Source of the DNA: Stenotrophomonas maltophilia
GTDB lineage: Bacteria; Pseudomonadota; Gammaproteobacteria; Xanthomonadales; Xanthomonadaceae
DNA: 64,000 nucleotides
Assembly: GCF_006974125.1 (NCBI RefSeq)
Contig: NZ_CP037858.1
Span: forward strand, 496,001 to 560,000
Direction of reading: 5' to 3'
Made by a program: the position numbers and the translations under genes. Below are positions 35,481-43,842 of this stretch, piece by piece. Below the pieces are notes generated by a model, which was not told where the DNA came from, did not search any database, and saw only the letters and a program-made list of their open reading frames with translations. Position 1 is the stretch's first letter, and every line of letters starts with the position of its first letter.

Positions 35481-35994
35481 CGGTGTTGCTCCAATAGTGG
35501 GCCAGGACCGCGGCGGTCCAGGCCTCGATGGCCCCGGCATGGCGTTGACCATGCGGCATCTGTTCGATTTCCAGCGGCGGATAGTCGCTGCGGAAGTAGC
35601 GGATCAGCCGGTGCACGGCGCCGCAGTAGTACTCCTGCCCCCACTGCGTTTCACCGGTGCCGAACACCGCCAGCTGCCGTGGCCGCTCGCCGCGCTCGGC
35701 GATGCCTGCCACCCATGCCTTCATCTCCGACGGCGTGCGGCCGGCGTTGTCAGTCCAGCAGCCCAGCAGCACCAGGTCGGCCTCGTCGGCCGCCAGTGGC
35801 GGCGCCTGGCGCAGGTCGTCCGCCTCCTGCCAGTGCACCGCATGGCCGGCGGCGCGGCAGCGCTCGGCGATCTGCCGGCCGAGTTCGCGGGTGTTTCCGC
35901 TCAACGAGGCAACCACCACCAGGATGCTCAGCGCGGCGCCTGGCTCAGAGGTCGTCGAAGCCGTTGTCGACGTTGGTCTTCTTGTAACTTGCAT
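35452..35994 (-). CDS. Flavodoxin-like protein next to nrdAB (NrdI-like by context)
   Basis: A 180-residue protein with a flavodoxin fold. The FMN phosphate loop is SLSGNTREL; GCWTDNAGRTP and GTGETQWGQEYYCG provide the other loops. It overlaps nrdB by 50 bases and the thioredoxin gene by 29. No ATG other than 35994 is available; the first 20 residues look like antisense-type sequence, so a non-ATG start downstream of it is possible. In class Ib and Ie systems, NrdI is a flavodoxin that activates the R2 metal site. NrdI or an alternate electron donor is inferred. Confidence 0.78.
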   Translation of the reverse strand: MQVTRRPTSTTASTTSEPGAALSILVVVASLSGNTRELGRQIAERCRAAGHAVHWQEADDLRQAPPLAADEADLVLLGCWTDNAGRTPSEMKAWVAGIAERGERPRQLAVFGTGETQWGQEYYCGAVHRLIRYFRSDYPPLEIEQMPHGQRHAGAIEAWTAAVLAHYWSNTDADHRRHHA

Positions 35995-36985
35995 TGCGCA
36001 TCTCGAAGAAGTCGGTCTTGGTTTCGGTGAAGTTATCGGCGTAGGCCTTGATCCACGGCATCACGTTGTCGGTGGTGTCGCTGTACAGGCGCTCGATGCC
36101 GAGCATGCCGGCCATCTTGTTGGCGCGGTACTTCACGTAGCGCACCATCTCGTCCACGTCGATGCCGTCGATGCCATCCAGCACCTCCGACGACCACTGC
36201 GTCTCCAGCTCGATGGCGTGCTCGAACGATTGGTGCACGTAGGCGGTCAGCTCGTTGGTCTGCAGCTCGGGGTTCTCGCCGATGATGGCGCGGATCAACT
36301 CGCTGATGAACTTGGTATGCGCCAGCTCATCGCGGTTGATGAAGCTGATGATCTTGCCGGTGCCGTTCATGCGGTTCTGCCGCACCATGTTGTAGAAGTA
36401 CGCGAACCCGGAATAGAAATTGATGCCCTCCAGGATCGAGGACTGGATCAACGACCTGAGCAGGGTCTCGGCGGTCTTCTCGCGCATGAAATCGTCATAC
36501 GCCCCCATGATCGGCGCATTGCGCTTGATGATGGTCGGGTGGGTGCGGGCGATCTCGAAGATGCGGTTCTGGTTCGGCAGGTCGGTGATCGAGGCCAGCA
36601 CGTAGCTGTAGCTCTCGTTGTGGATCACTTCCTGCTGCCCGATGATCGCCGCGTTGGCGTGCGCGGCCGGGTCGGTGATGTACTCGGCCACGTTGTAGAT
36701 GAAGCGCGTCTGCGGTGAATCGAGCGTGGCGAGCAGGCCGATGATGGAGTCGTAGGCGTTCTTTTCGCGTGCGTTGAGCTCGCCGTACTGGCGGGCATCG
36801 AGCTTCATGTCGACCTCGTCGGGAATCCAGAAGTTGGTCGACAGCTCCTTGTAGGCCCGATAGAACGACGGGTATGGGATGTCGTTCCAGTTGAGGATGC
36901 CACTGGTGCGCCCGTTGATGATGCCGGTGCTGCGGTTGGGATGGCGTGGTTCGAGGATCTTGATGCGGTCGAGGGGGGTTGCCAT
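35945..36985 (-). CDS. nrdB: Ribonucleotide reductase small subunit NrdB (R2)
   Basis: A 346-residue R2 protein that houses the metal site and tyrosyl radical. Seen: ATLDSPQTR (Asp), EVIHNESYSY (Glu, His and radical Tyr), QSSILEGINFYSGFAYFY and NRDELAHTKF (Glu and His ligands). All expected ligands are present, so class Ia type. The ATG at 36985 gives MATPLDRIKI. Three GCCGGCC hairpins occupy the spacer to nrdA, so the pair may be made in unequal amounts. Confidence 0.95.
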   Translation of the reverse strand: MATPLDRIKILEPRHPNRSTGIINGRTSGILNWNDIPYPSFYRAYKELSTNFWIPDEVDMKLDARQYGELNAREKNAYDSIIGLLATLDSPQTRFIYNVAEYITDPAAHANAAIIGQQEVIHNESYSYVLASITDLPNQNRIFEIARTHPTIIKRNAPIMGAYDDFMREKTAETLLRSLIQSSILEGINFYSGFAYFYNMVRQNRMNGTGKIISFINRDELAHTKFISELIRAIIGENPELQTNELTAYVHQSFEHAIELETQWSSEVLDGIDGIDVDEMVRYVKYRANKMAGMLGIERLYSDTTDNVMPWIKAYADNFTETKTDFFEMRNASYKKTNVDNGFDDL

Positions 36986-37016
36986 GGTTTTCTGCCTTCG
37001 TTCTCTTTCCATCGTG

Positions 37017-37116
37017 TTGCCGGCCAGCGGCCGGCACTACCGTGGATCGCGGGGTTGCCGGCCAGCGGCCGGCACTACCCTGGACGCGGTGCTGCCGGCC
37101 AGCGGCCGGCGCTACC
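37017..37116. repeat. Three tandem GTAG-type hairpins between nrdA and nrdB
   Basis: GCCGGCCAGCGGCCGGC occurs three times in one orientation (37017-37041, 37055-37080, 37092-37116), each followed by the CTACC end. The inner spacers differ. The same core is found as a pair at 25221. They lie inside the nrd operon and may stabilise or attenuate the message. Confidence 0.8.
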
Positions 37117-37131
37117 GCGAGTCGTCGGTGA

Positions 37132-39495
37132 TCAGCTGGAGCACCATTCGCATTCGCTGATGTCGATGTCGTTGGAGCGCACGTAGTAGGTGGTCTTCAG
37201 GCCTTCGCGCCAGGCGCTCAGGTGCAGCTCCAGCAGGGTGCTGGCGCGGATCGTGCTGGGCACGTACAGGTTGAAGCTGATCGACTGGTCGACATGGCGC
37301 TGGCGGCGCGCGTTCTGGCGCACGCTGGCGAACTGGTCGACCTTGTAGGCGCCCTTCTCGTAGTACTGCCAGGTTTCCAGCGACAGGCCCGGCGCCGCCA
37401 CCGGCCGCCGGAAGTCCTTCTTTTCCTCGTAGTAGAACGCACTGTAGATCGGGTCGATGGAGGCGGTGGAGCCGGCAATCTGCGCGGTGCTCATGTTCGG
37501 CGCGACGGCCAGCAGCCAGCCATTGCGCAGGCCATGCGTGGCGACCTCGCGGGCCAGGCTGTCCCACGCGGCGCCGCTGTAGTCGCGGTCACGGAAGTAA
37601 CGCCCGTTGTGCCAGTCGCTGCCCGCGAACATCGGGTAGCTGCCCTTCTCCTTCGCCAATTGCGCGCTGGCCTGGATGGTCAGGAAGTTGATGCGTTCGT
37701 AGAGGCGGTCGGCCAACTCTTCGGCATCCGGTGATTCCCACTGGATTGCCTGCTGCGCCAGCAGGTGGTGCCAACCGAACGTGCCCAGGCCGATGGCGCG
37801 GTACTTGCGGTTGGTGATCGTGGCCTGCGGCACCGGCAGCGCATTGAGATCGATCACGTTGTCGAGCATGCGCACCTGGATCGGGATCAGGCGCTCCAGC
37901 ACGTCGGTGGCCAGCAGGTCATCCGGCGCACTGATCGCCCGGCCGAGGTTGATCGAGGACAGGTTGCAGACCACGAAGTCACCGGCCCGCCGTGTGGTGA
38001 CGATCTGGTCGCCGCTGACGATCTCCTGGATCATCCGCGTCGGGCTCATGTTCTGCAGGATCTCGGTGCACAGGTTGCTGGAATAGATCATGCCCGCGTG
38101 CTTGTTCGGGTTCCGGCGATTGACCTCATCGCGGTAGAACAGGAACGGGTTGCCGGTCTCCAGCTGGCTGAGCATGATCCGCTTGAACAGATCGATGGCC
38201 TTCACCGTGCGGCGGCTGATGCGCTCGTCGGCCACCAGTTCCGCATAGCGGTCACGGAAGCTGCCCGAGCCGCGCTTCTCGTCGTAGAAGTCCTGCAGGT
38301 ACCAGCCCTTGGCCTGCTTTACCTCGTGCGGGTCGAACAGGTACCAGTCGGCGCGACGCTCGACCGCTTCCATGAACAGGTCGGGCACGCACACCGAGGT
38401 GAACACATCGTGCGCGCGCAGGCGCTGGTCGCCGTTGTTGAGGCGCAGGTCCATGAAGGCTTCGATGTCGCGGTGCCAGATGTCCAGGTACACCGCCACC
38501 GCGCCCTTGCGCTGGCCAAGCTGGTCGACCGACACCGCGGTGTTGTTGAGCTGCTTGATCCAAGGCACCACGCCGCCGGAGGAATTGGCCACGCCGCGGA
38601 TCGGTGCGCCACTGCTGCGCACATAGCCCAGGTAGGCACCAACGCCGCCGCCATGCTTGGACACGCGGGCGATATCGGTGTTGGAGTCATAGATGCCCTG
38701 CAGGCTGTCGTCCACCGTGTCGATGAAGCAGCTGGACAGTTGCCCGCCCACCTTGCCGGCGTTGGCCAACGTCGGTGTGGCTACCGTCATGTACAGGTTG
38801 GACAGCGCCCAGTACGCCTCGCCGACCAGCTGCATGCGCCGCTCACGCGGTTTTTCTTCCTGCATGAGGTACAGCGCGATGGTCAGCCAACGCTCCTGCG
38901 GCAGCTCGTAGACCTCGCGGCTGCGATCGCTCGCCAGATAGCGCGTGGCCAGCAGGTACAGGCCGTTGTAGGCGAACAGTCGGTCGCGTTCCGGGTCGAT
39001 CATCTCGCCGGCCTGCTGCAGCTCTTCCTTGGAATAGCAGCGCAGGATGTCGTTGCTGTAGATGCCGCGGTCGGCCAGGCTTTCCTGCAGGCCCACATAC
39101 GAGCCGTACTTCAGGCCGACGTCGTAGAAGCGGTTGCGGCTGGCACGCTTGTACAGGCGGCGCAGGTAGATGCGCGCGGCAAACTGTTCCCACTCCGGTG
39201 CGACCAGGTCCACGCGCGACTCGGCCTCACGGATCAGCAGATCGACCAGGTCGTCGGCACTGATACTGGGCTTGCGCTCGACCATCGCCTGCACCACGCG
39301 GCGGTAGTCGCTCACATCCAGCTGCGGGAACTCGGCATGCACGGCATCGATGCTGCGCTGCAGGCGCTCGGCGTCGAACGGCAGGCGGCGGTTGCCGGCC
39401 TCCTTGGTGATCCAGGTCGGCACGCGCTCGCCACCGGCGCGCAAGGCGTCGCCAGCGCCGGCCAGATCGGCCACGCGGAAGGTACTGTCGGTCAT
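37132..39495 (-). CDS. nrdA: Ribonucleotide reductase large subunit NrdA (R1)
   Basis: A 787-residue class Ia R1 that reduces ribonucleoside diphosphates. It has an ATP-cone (residues about 25-115), the catalytic Cys/Glu/Asn region (NLCTEILQNMS, GDFVVCNLSSINLGR) and the end CEWCSS, whose Cys pair transfers electrons. QLSSCFIDTVDDS contains another active-site Cys. The ATG at 39495 is chosen; the longer frame is antisense to the MDR region. The 430-bp gap upstream (39496-39925) is the divergent promoter region; a weak ACACAAGATGCGG is the nearest to an NrdR box. Confidence 0.95.
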   Translation of the reverse strand: MTDSTFRVADLAGAGDALRAGGERVPTWITKEAGNRRLPFDAERLQRSIDAVHAEFPQLDVSDYRRVVQAMVERKPSISADDLVDLLIREAESRVDLVAPEWEQFAARIYLRRLYKRASRNRFYDVGLKYGSYVGLQESLADRGIYSNDILRCYSKEELQQAGEMIDPERDRLFAYNGLYLLATRYLASDRSREVYELPQERWLTIALYLMQEEKPRERRMQLVGEAYWALSNLYMTVATPTLANAGKVGGQLSSCFIDTVDDSLQGIYDSNTDIARVSKHGGGVGAYLGYVRSSGAPIRGVANSSGGVVPWIKQLNNTAVSVDQLGQRKGAVAVYLDIWHRDIEAFMDLRLNNGDQRLRAHDVFTSVCVPDLFMEAVERRADWYLFDPHEVKQAKGWYLQDFYDEKRGSGSFRDRYAELVADERISRRTVKAIDLFKRIMLSQLETGNPFLFYRDEVNRRNPNKHAGMIYSSNLCTEILQNMSPTRMIQEIVSGDQIVTTRRAGDFVVCNLSSINLGRAISAPDDLLATDVLERLIPIQVRMLDNVIDLNALPVPQATITNRKYRAIGLGTFGWHHLLAQQAIQWESPDAEELADRLYERINFLTIQASAQLAKEKGSYPMFAGSDWHNGRYFRDRDYSGAAWDSLAREVATHGLRNGWLLAVAPNMSTAQIAGSTASIDPIYSAFYYEEKKDFRRPVAAPGLSLETWQYYEKGAYKVDQFASVRQNARRQRHVDQSISFNLYVPSTIRASTLLELHLSAWREGLKTTYYVRSNDIDISECEWCSS

Positions 39496-39925
39496 GGTGG
39501 TGAAACTCCAGGCTCGCACGCGCGTTGGCGGTCGATGCCATGGCGGCCCTGCACGCGATACCGGCGCACGGGGCGAACGGGTGGATTGCCAGGGCACGGG
39601 AACGTAGGTCGTCGGCATCTGCCTGCGCCTGCGGCCGGTATCCGGGCCGTGGGGGCGACCTGCGTCCGCACGATGGCGGCCGCGTCGACACGGCAAGCCT
39701 CAGGGGCGGGCCGCGGGACGTTTGCTGCATGTCCGGCGGCGGCGGCTGACCGGGAGTGACGGCCACAACATAGTGGGGATATCTCGAGTCGTCAACACAA
39801 GATGCGGTAATCAGCACATGTCGCGACGATCAGTCGCAGGATGCCGTGTTGCACCTGCGGCGCCTTGTCGACAACGCCTGCGTCCCCAGTTCGGTACAAC
39901 ATCAACTTTCCCCGGAACACCGCCC

Positions 39926-40903
39926 ATGCGCGCTGCCCAGTACCCCTCCTTCGGCGACCCGGCCGACGTCCTTGCCATTGCCGATGCGCCGCTGCCCGAG
40001 CCCGGCCCCGGCGAGGTGCGCATCCGCACCGTGCTGGCCTCGATCCACAACCACGACCTGCTGACCGTGCGTGGCCTCTACGGCTACAAGCCGACGCTGC
40101 CGGCGATCGGTGGCAGTGAAGCACTGGGCGTGGTCGATGCACTCGGCGACGGTGTCGACGGCCTGCAGATCGGCCAGCGGGTTGCCGCCGCCTCGGTGCA
40201 CGGCACCTGGGCCGAAGCGTTCATCGCACCGGCACGCATGGTGATTCCGATGCCGGAGGCGATCCCCGACGAAATGGCCGCACAGCTGATCGCCATGCCG
40301 CTGAGCGCGCTGATGCTGCTGGAGTTCCTGCACGTCGAGCCGGGCCAGTGGATCGTGCAGAACACCGCCAACGGCGCGGTGGGCAAGTCGCTGGCGATGC
40401 TGGCGCGGGCACGTGGCGTGCATGTGGCCAACCTGGTGCGCAATGCCGATGCAGTCGCGCAGTTGCAGGCGCTGGGCATCAATCATGTATTCGACACCTC
40501 GCTGGACGGCTGGAAGGATCGCGTGCGTGAGGCGACCGGCGAAGCACAGGCCGCGGCCGCGGTGGACTCCATCGGCGGCGACGCCAGCGGTGACCTGGTC
40601 GACCTGCTCGGCCACCACGGCACCCTGGTGTCGTTCGGTGTGATGAGCGGCGAACCCATGCGCATTCCCGCCGGCGGCCTGATCTACAAGGAAGCCACCG
40701 TGAAGGGTTTCTGGGGCAGCAAGGTCAGCCAGGCGATGGCGGTGGACGACAAGCGCCGGCTGGTTGGCGAACTGCTGAAGCGTGCGGCGAGCGGCGAACT
40801 GACCCTGCCGGTGGAGCAGATCTTCGCACTGGACGACATCGCCCAGGCGGCGAAGGCCGGTGCGGGTTCGGGCCGCAATGGCAAGGTGCTGCTGCGGCCC
40901 TGA
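39926..40903 (+). CDS. Zinc-independent MDR oxidoreductase (quinone/enoyl reductase-like)
   Basis: A 325-residue medium-chain reductase. MRAAQYPSFGDPADVLAIAD is typical; the nucleotide-binding motif is QNTANGAVGKSLAMLARARG, which resembles MECR/ETR enoyl-CoA reductases. VDSIGGDASGDLVDLLGHHG and GFWGSKVSQ follow. NADPH is the likely cofactor. The ATG at 39926 is chosen. Divergent from nrdA with no clear functional link. Confidence 0.85.
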   Translation: MRAAQYPSFGDPADVLAIADAPLPEPGPGEVRIRTVLASIHNHDLLTVRGLYGYKPTLPAIGGSEALGVVDALGDGVDGLQIGQRVAAASVHGTWAEAFIAPARMVIPMPEAIPDEMAAQLIAMPLSALMLLEFLHVEPGQWIVQNTANGAVGKSLAMLARARGVHVANLVRNADAVAQLQALGINHVFDTSLDGWKDRVREATGEAQAAAAVDSIGGDASGDLVDLLGHHGTLVSFGVMSGEPMRIPAGGLIYKEATVKGFWGSKVSQAMAVDDKRRLVGELLKRAASGELTLPVEQIFALDDIAQAAKAGAGSGRNGKVLLRP

Positions 40904-40911
40904 GGGTCTCC

Positions 40912-40950
40912 GGGTCGGAGCCCTTTCCACAAGGAAAGGGCTCTGACCCT
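40912..40950. terminator. Hairpin after the MDR gene, repeated family
   Basis: GGGTCGGAGCCCTTTCC and GGAAAGGGCTCTGACCC form a 16-17 bp stem around a short loop. The same element follows the tetR gene at 29933. Confidence 0.65.
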
Positions 40951-40954
40951 GCAG

Positions 40955-40980
40955 GGGTGTGCGGACCAACGGTCCGCACC
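40955..40980. repeat. Hairpin GTGCGGACC-AAC-GGTCCGCAC
   Basis: A short palindrome with GCAGGG in front. The same palindrome, with the same leader, follows the TonB receptor at 43809. The rest of the spacer (40981-41144) has further short inverted repeats but no gene; the receptor's promoter must lie in it. Confidence 0.65.
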
Positions 40981-41144
40981 GACCACAGATCGGTCCGCCC
41001 CCACCGAGTGGGTCTGCTCCACCGGGCGCACCGACTTTCGTTAAGAACCTGTGATGTATAACTGAATGCGCTTTCGTCATTGGAAGGCGCATGCGCCTGC
41101 GTGCGGTACTGACGGCTCCTCCCCCGTTCGGCGTTGTCGCTTCC

Positions 41145-43769
41145 ATGTACCGCACCACCCTGAACCTGCTTGCCGGCGCGATCGCGCTGGGCCTCACCGC
41201 CGGCGCTGCCGGCGCCGCTGAATCCGCCGACACCGGCAAGGACAGCACCACCCTCGGCGCCGTGCTGGTGACCGGCTCCAACATCAAGCGCAGCGATACC
41301 GCCGGGCCGAACCCGGTGCAGATCGTCAGCCGCGAACAGATCGAGCAGACCGGCCGCTCCACCCTTACCGACGTGCTGCGCAACCTGTCGGCCAATGCCG
41401 GCAACAGTTTCGACGAGCAGTACACCGGCAGCTTCGCCGCTGGCTCTGCCTCGATCGGCCTGCGTGGCCTGTCGCCGAAGAACACGCTGGTGCTGGTCAA
41501 CGGCTACCGCGTGTCCAACTTCGGCTTCGCACTCAATACCCAGGACACCTTCGTCGACCTCAACGCGTTGCCGATCAGCGCGGTGGAACGCATCGAGGTG
41601 CTGAAGGACGGTGCTTCGGCGGTGTACGGTTCCGATGCCATCGCCGGCGTCATCAACATCATCCTGCGCAAAAACTTCCAGGGCGTGGAAGTCGGCGGCG
41701 GCTTCGGCACCGCCACCCAGGGCGGCCTCGACGAACGCAAGGCCAGCCTGCTGGCTGGCTTCGGTGACCTCGAACAGCAGGGCTGGAACGTGCTGTTCGG
41801 GCTGGACCTGCTCAAGCGGGACCGCCTCGATGGCGACGATCGTGCCTATACCCGCAGCGGTGACTTCCGCGACAAGCCCGGTGGCCGCCTGGCCGGCTGG
41901 TCCACCGCCGGTGGCAACTGGCTGTCCAACCCACGCGCGCCGCAGCCGTTCGCCAACTGCCCCGACGGCAGCCAGCTGCGCCCATACAGCGACTTCGGCA
42001 GCACCCTGCCTGGCCAGGCCTGCGCCTTCAACGCGCAGCCGTTCAAGACCCTGCAGCCCGGCGCCGAGCGCCTGCAGGCGTCGTTGAGCGCGACCTACCG
42101 CTTCAATGACAGCGTCGAAGCGTTCGCCGACGTGCTGTACAGCCACAACAAGGCCGACCAGATCTTCAGCGCGCCGCTGACCGTTGGCCCCGGCCTGCGT
42201 GCCTATAACCCTGCGACCGGCACGCTGATCGACGTGCCGGCGGTGCTGCCGGTCGGCCACCCGAACAACCCGGGCAGCACGCCGCTGCCATTCGAGTACA
42301 CCTTCTTCGATATCGGCCCGCGCCTGAAGGACAACACCCAGGTGTTCTACCGTGCCCTGGCCGGCGTGCGTGGCAGTGGCGAGCGCTGGGACTGGGAAGT
42401 GGCGGCGCTGACTTCGCAGAGCGCGCAGCGCGAATACGTCGACAACTTCGTCAACCGCTACGCGTTCGAACAGATCCTGCGCGATGGCAGCTACAACTTC
42501 CTCAACCCGTCCGCCACGCCGGGCGCGCTGGATGCACTGCGCCTGCAGACCAAGCGCCCGGGCTGGTACAAGCTGCACGCGTTGAACGTGAAGGCCTCGA
42601 CCTCGCTGTGGGAGATGCCGGCCGGTGCGGTCGGCTTCGCCTGGGGTGCCGAGTTCCGCAAGGAATCACTGGACGCGCGCACCAGTGCGCAGGTGCTGTC
42701 GGGCACCGAGCTGCGCCCGGCCATCAATGTGGTCAACGGCGAGCGCCAGGTCAGCGCCGCCTATGCCGAACTGAGCGTGCCGCTGCACCGCACCCTGGAG
42801 CTGCAGGTGGCCGGACGTGGCGATCACTATGACGACTTCGGCAACGCGTTCTCGCCGAAGGTAGCGCTGCGCTGGCAGCCGCTGGACAGCCTGCTGCTGC
42901 GCGGCTCGTTCTCGCGTGGCTTCCGTGCACCGTCGCTGCCGGAGATCGCGCCGGGCCAGACCGTCAGCTACGGCTCGGTGATCGATCCGCTGGATCCGTT
43001 GCAGCCCGGCGGCAGCCGTGGCGTGACCAACATCCGCACCGGCAACCCGGACCTGAAGGCCGAACGCTCGCGCAACTTCAACGTGGGCGCGGTGTGGTCG
43101 CCCGATGGCGATACCAGCATCGGCCTGGACTGGTACCGCATCGAGCAGGACAACCTGGTCAAGCCGGACAGCGCGCAGTACATCGTCGATCACCCGGAGT
43201 TGTTCCCGGGCCGCGTGCAGCGCGAGAACGGGCGCATCCAGTTCATCACCAACCAGTACGCCAACCAGGGCGAGCTGATCACCTCAGGGCTGGACCTGGA
43301 CGCCAACCACACCTTCCGCACCGAGGGCTGGGGCAACTTCACCGTGGCCGGCAGCTGGACCCACCTGCTCAGCTTCAAGCAGCCGCTGGTGGCCGGCCAG
43401 GCACCGTACGAGGGAGCCGGCAACAACCGCCACGGCGCACTGCCGCGCACCCGCGGCACCACTTCGTTGAACTGGGCGGTGGGCGACTGGAGCAGCACGC
43501 TGAGCCTGCAGTACGTGAGCGGCTATGACCAGCGCGCGGCGACGGCGACCAGCAACCCGGGCCTGCGCGACCGCATCAAGCCGTATCACCAGCTGGACCT
43601 GTACGTGGCCTACGAAGGCATTCCCAACACCACGCTGTCGCTGTCAGTGCTGAACCTGACCGACAAGGACCCGCCGTTCGATCCGGCAGGTGGCTCCAAT
43701 GGCTTCGACATCAGCCAGTACAACCTGCGCGGGCAGTTCGTCTCGCTGGGGGCGCGCTACCGGTTCTGA
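41145..43769 (+). CDS. Large TonB-dependent receptor (NNN-type plug, sugar or peptide candidate)
   Basis: An 874-residue outer-membrane receptor. Signal about residues 1-25 (LLAGAIALGLTAGAAGAA); the TonB-box region is LGAVLVTGSNIKRSD; plug features are ADVLRNLSANAG-like LTDVLRNLSANAG, LRGLSPKNTLVLVNGYRV, and KDGASAVYGSDAIAGVINI. It ends SLGARYRF. The plug class 'TGSNIKR' is common in Xanthomonadaceae receptors for sugars, peptides and other organics. No transport partner gene lies next to it, so the substrate is unknown. Confidence 0.88.
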   Translation: MYRTTLNLLAGAIALGLTAGAAGAAESADTGKDSTTLGAVLVTGSNIKRSDTAGPNPVQIVSREQIEQTGRSTLTDVLRNLSANAGNSFDEQYTGSFAAGSASIGLRGLSPKNTLVLVNGYRVSNFGFALNTQDTFVDLNALPISAVERIEVLKDGASAVYGSDAIAGVINIILRKNFQGVEVGGGFGTATQGGLDERKASLLAGFGDLEQQGWNVLFGLDLLKRDRLDGDDRAYTRSGDFRDKPGGRLAGWSTAGGNWLSNPRAPQPFANCPDGSQLRPYSDFGSTLPGQACAFNAQPFKTLQPGAERLQASLSATYRFNDSVEAFADVLYSHNKADQIFSAPLTVGPGLRAYNPATGTLIDVPAVLPVGHPNNPGSTPLPFEYTFFDIGPRLKDNTQVFYRALAGVRGSGERWDWEVAALTSQSAQREYVDNFVNRYAFEQILRDGSYNFLNPSATPGALDALRLQTKRPGWYKLHALNVKASTSLWEMPAGAVGFAWGAEFRKESLDARTSAQVLSGTELRPAINVVNGERQVSAAYAELSVPLHRTLELQVAGRGDHYDDFGNAFSPKVALRWQPLDSLLLRGSFSRGFRAPSLPEIAPGQTVSYGSVIDPLDPLQPGGSRGVTNIRTGNPDLKAERSRNFNVGAVWSPDGDTSIGLDWYRIEQDNLVKPDSAQYIVDHPELFPGRVQRENGRIQFITNQYANQGELITSGLDLDANHTFRTEGWGNFTVAGSWTHLLSFKQPLVAGQAPYEGAGNNRHGALPRTRGTTSLNWAVGDWSSTLSLQYVSGYDQRAATATSNPGLRDRIKPYHQLDLYVAYEGIPNTTLSLSVLNLTDKDPPFDPAGGSNGFDISQYNLRGQFVSLGARYRF

Positions 43770-43779
43770 TGGGCCACCT

Positions 43780-43836
43780 GTAGAGCCGAGCATGGGCTCG
43801 GCTCTGCAGGGGTGTGCGGACCAACGGTCCGCACCC
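43780..43836. repeat. Compound repeat: SMAG hairpin plus GTGCGGACC hairpin
   Basis: GTAGAGCCGAGCATGGGCTCGG followed at once by GTGCGGACCAACGGTCCGCAC. It lies between the convergent receptor and BCCT genes, at the position expected for a bidirectional terminator. Confidence 0.75.
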
Positions 43837-43842
43837 ACCGCA

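Noticed and set aside
34886..37116. GTAG repeats as a CRISPR array
   Set aside because: Repeats are palindromic, unequal in spacing and in both orientations, and no cas gene is present.
39760..39820. Possible NrdR box before nrdA
   Set aside because: ACACAAGATGCGGTAA and CACAACATAGTGG fit the NrdR consensus poorly and no second box is spaced correctly.
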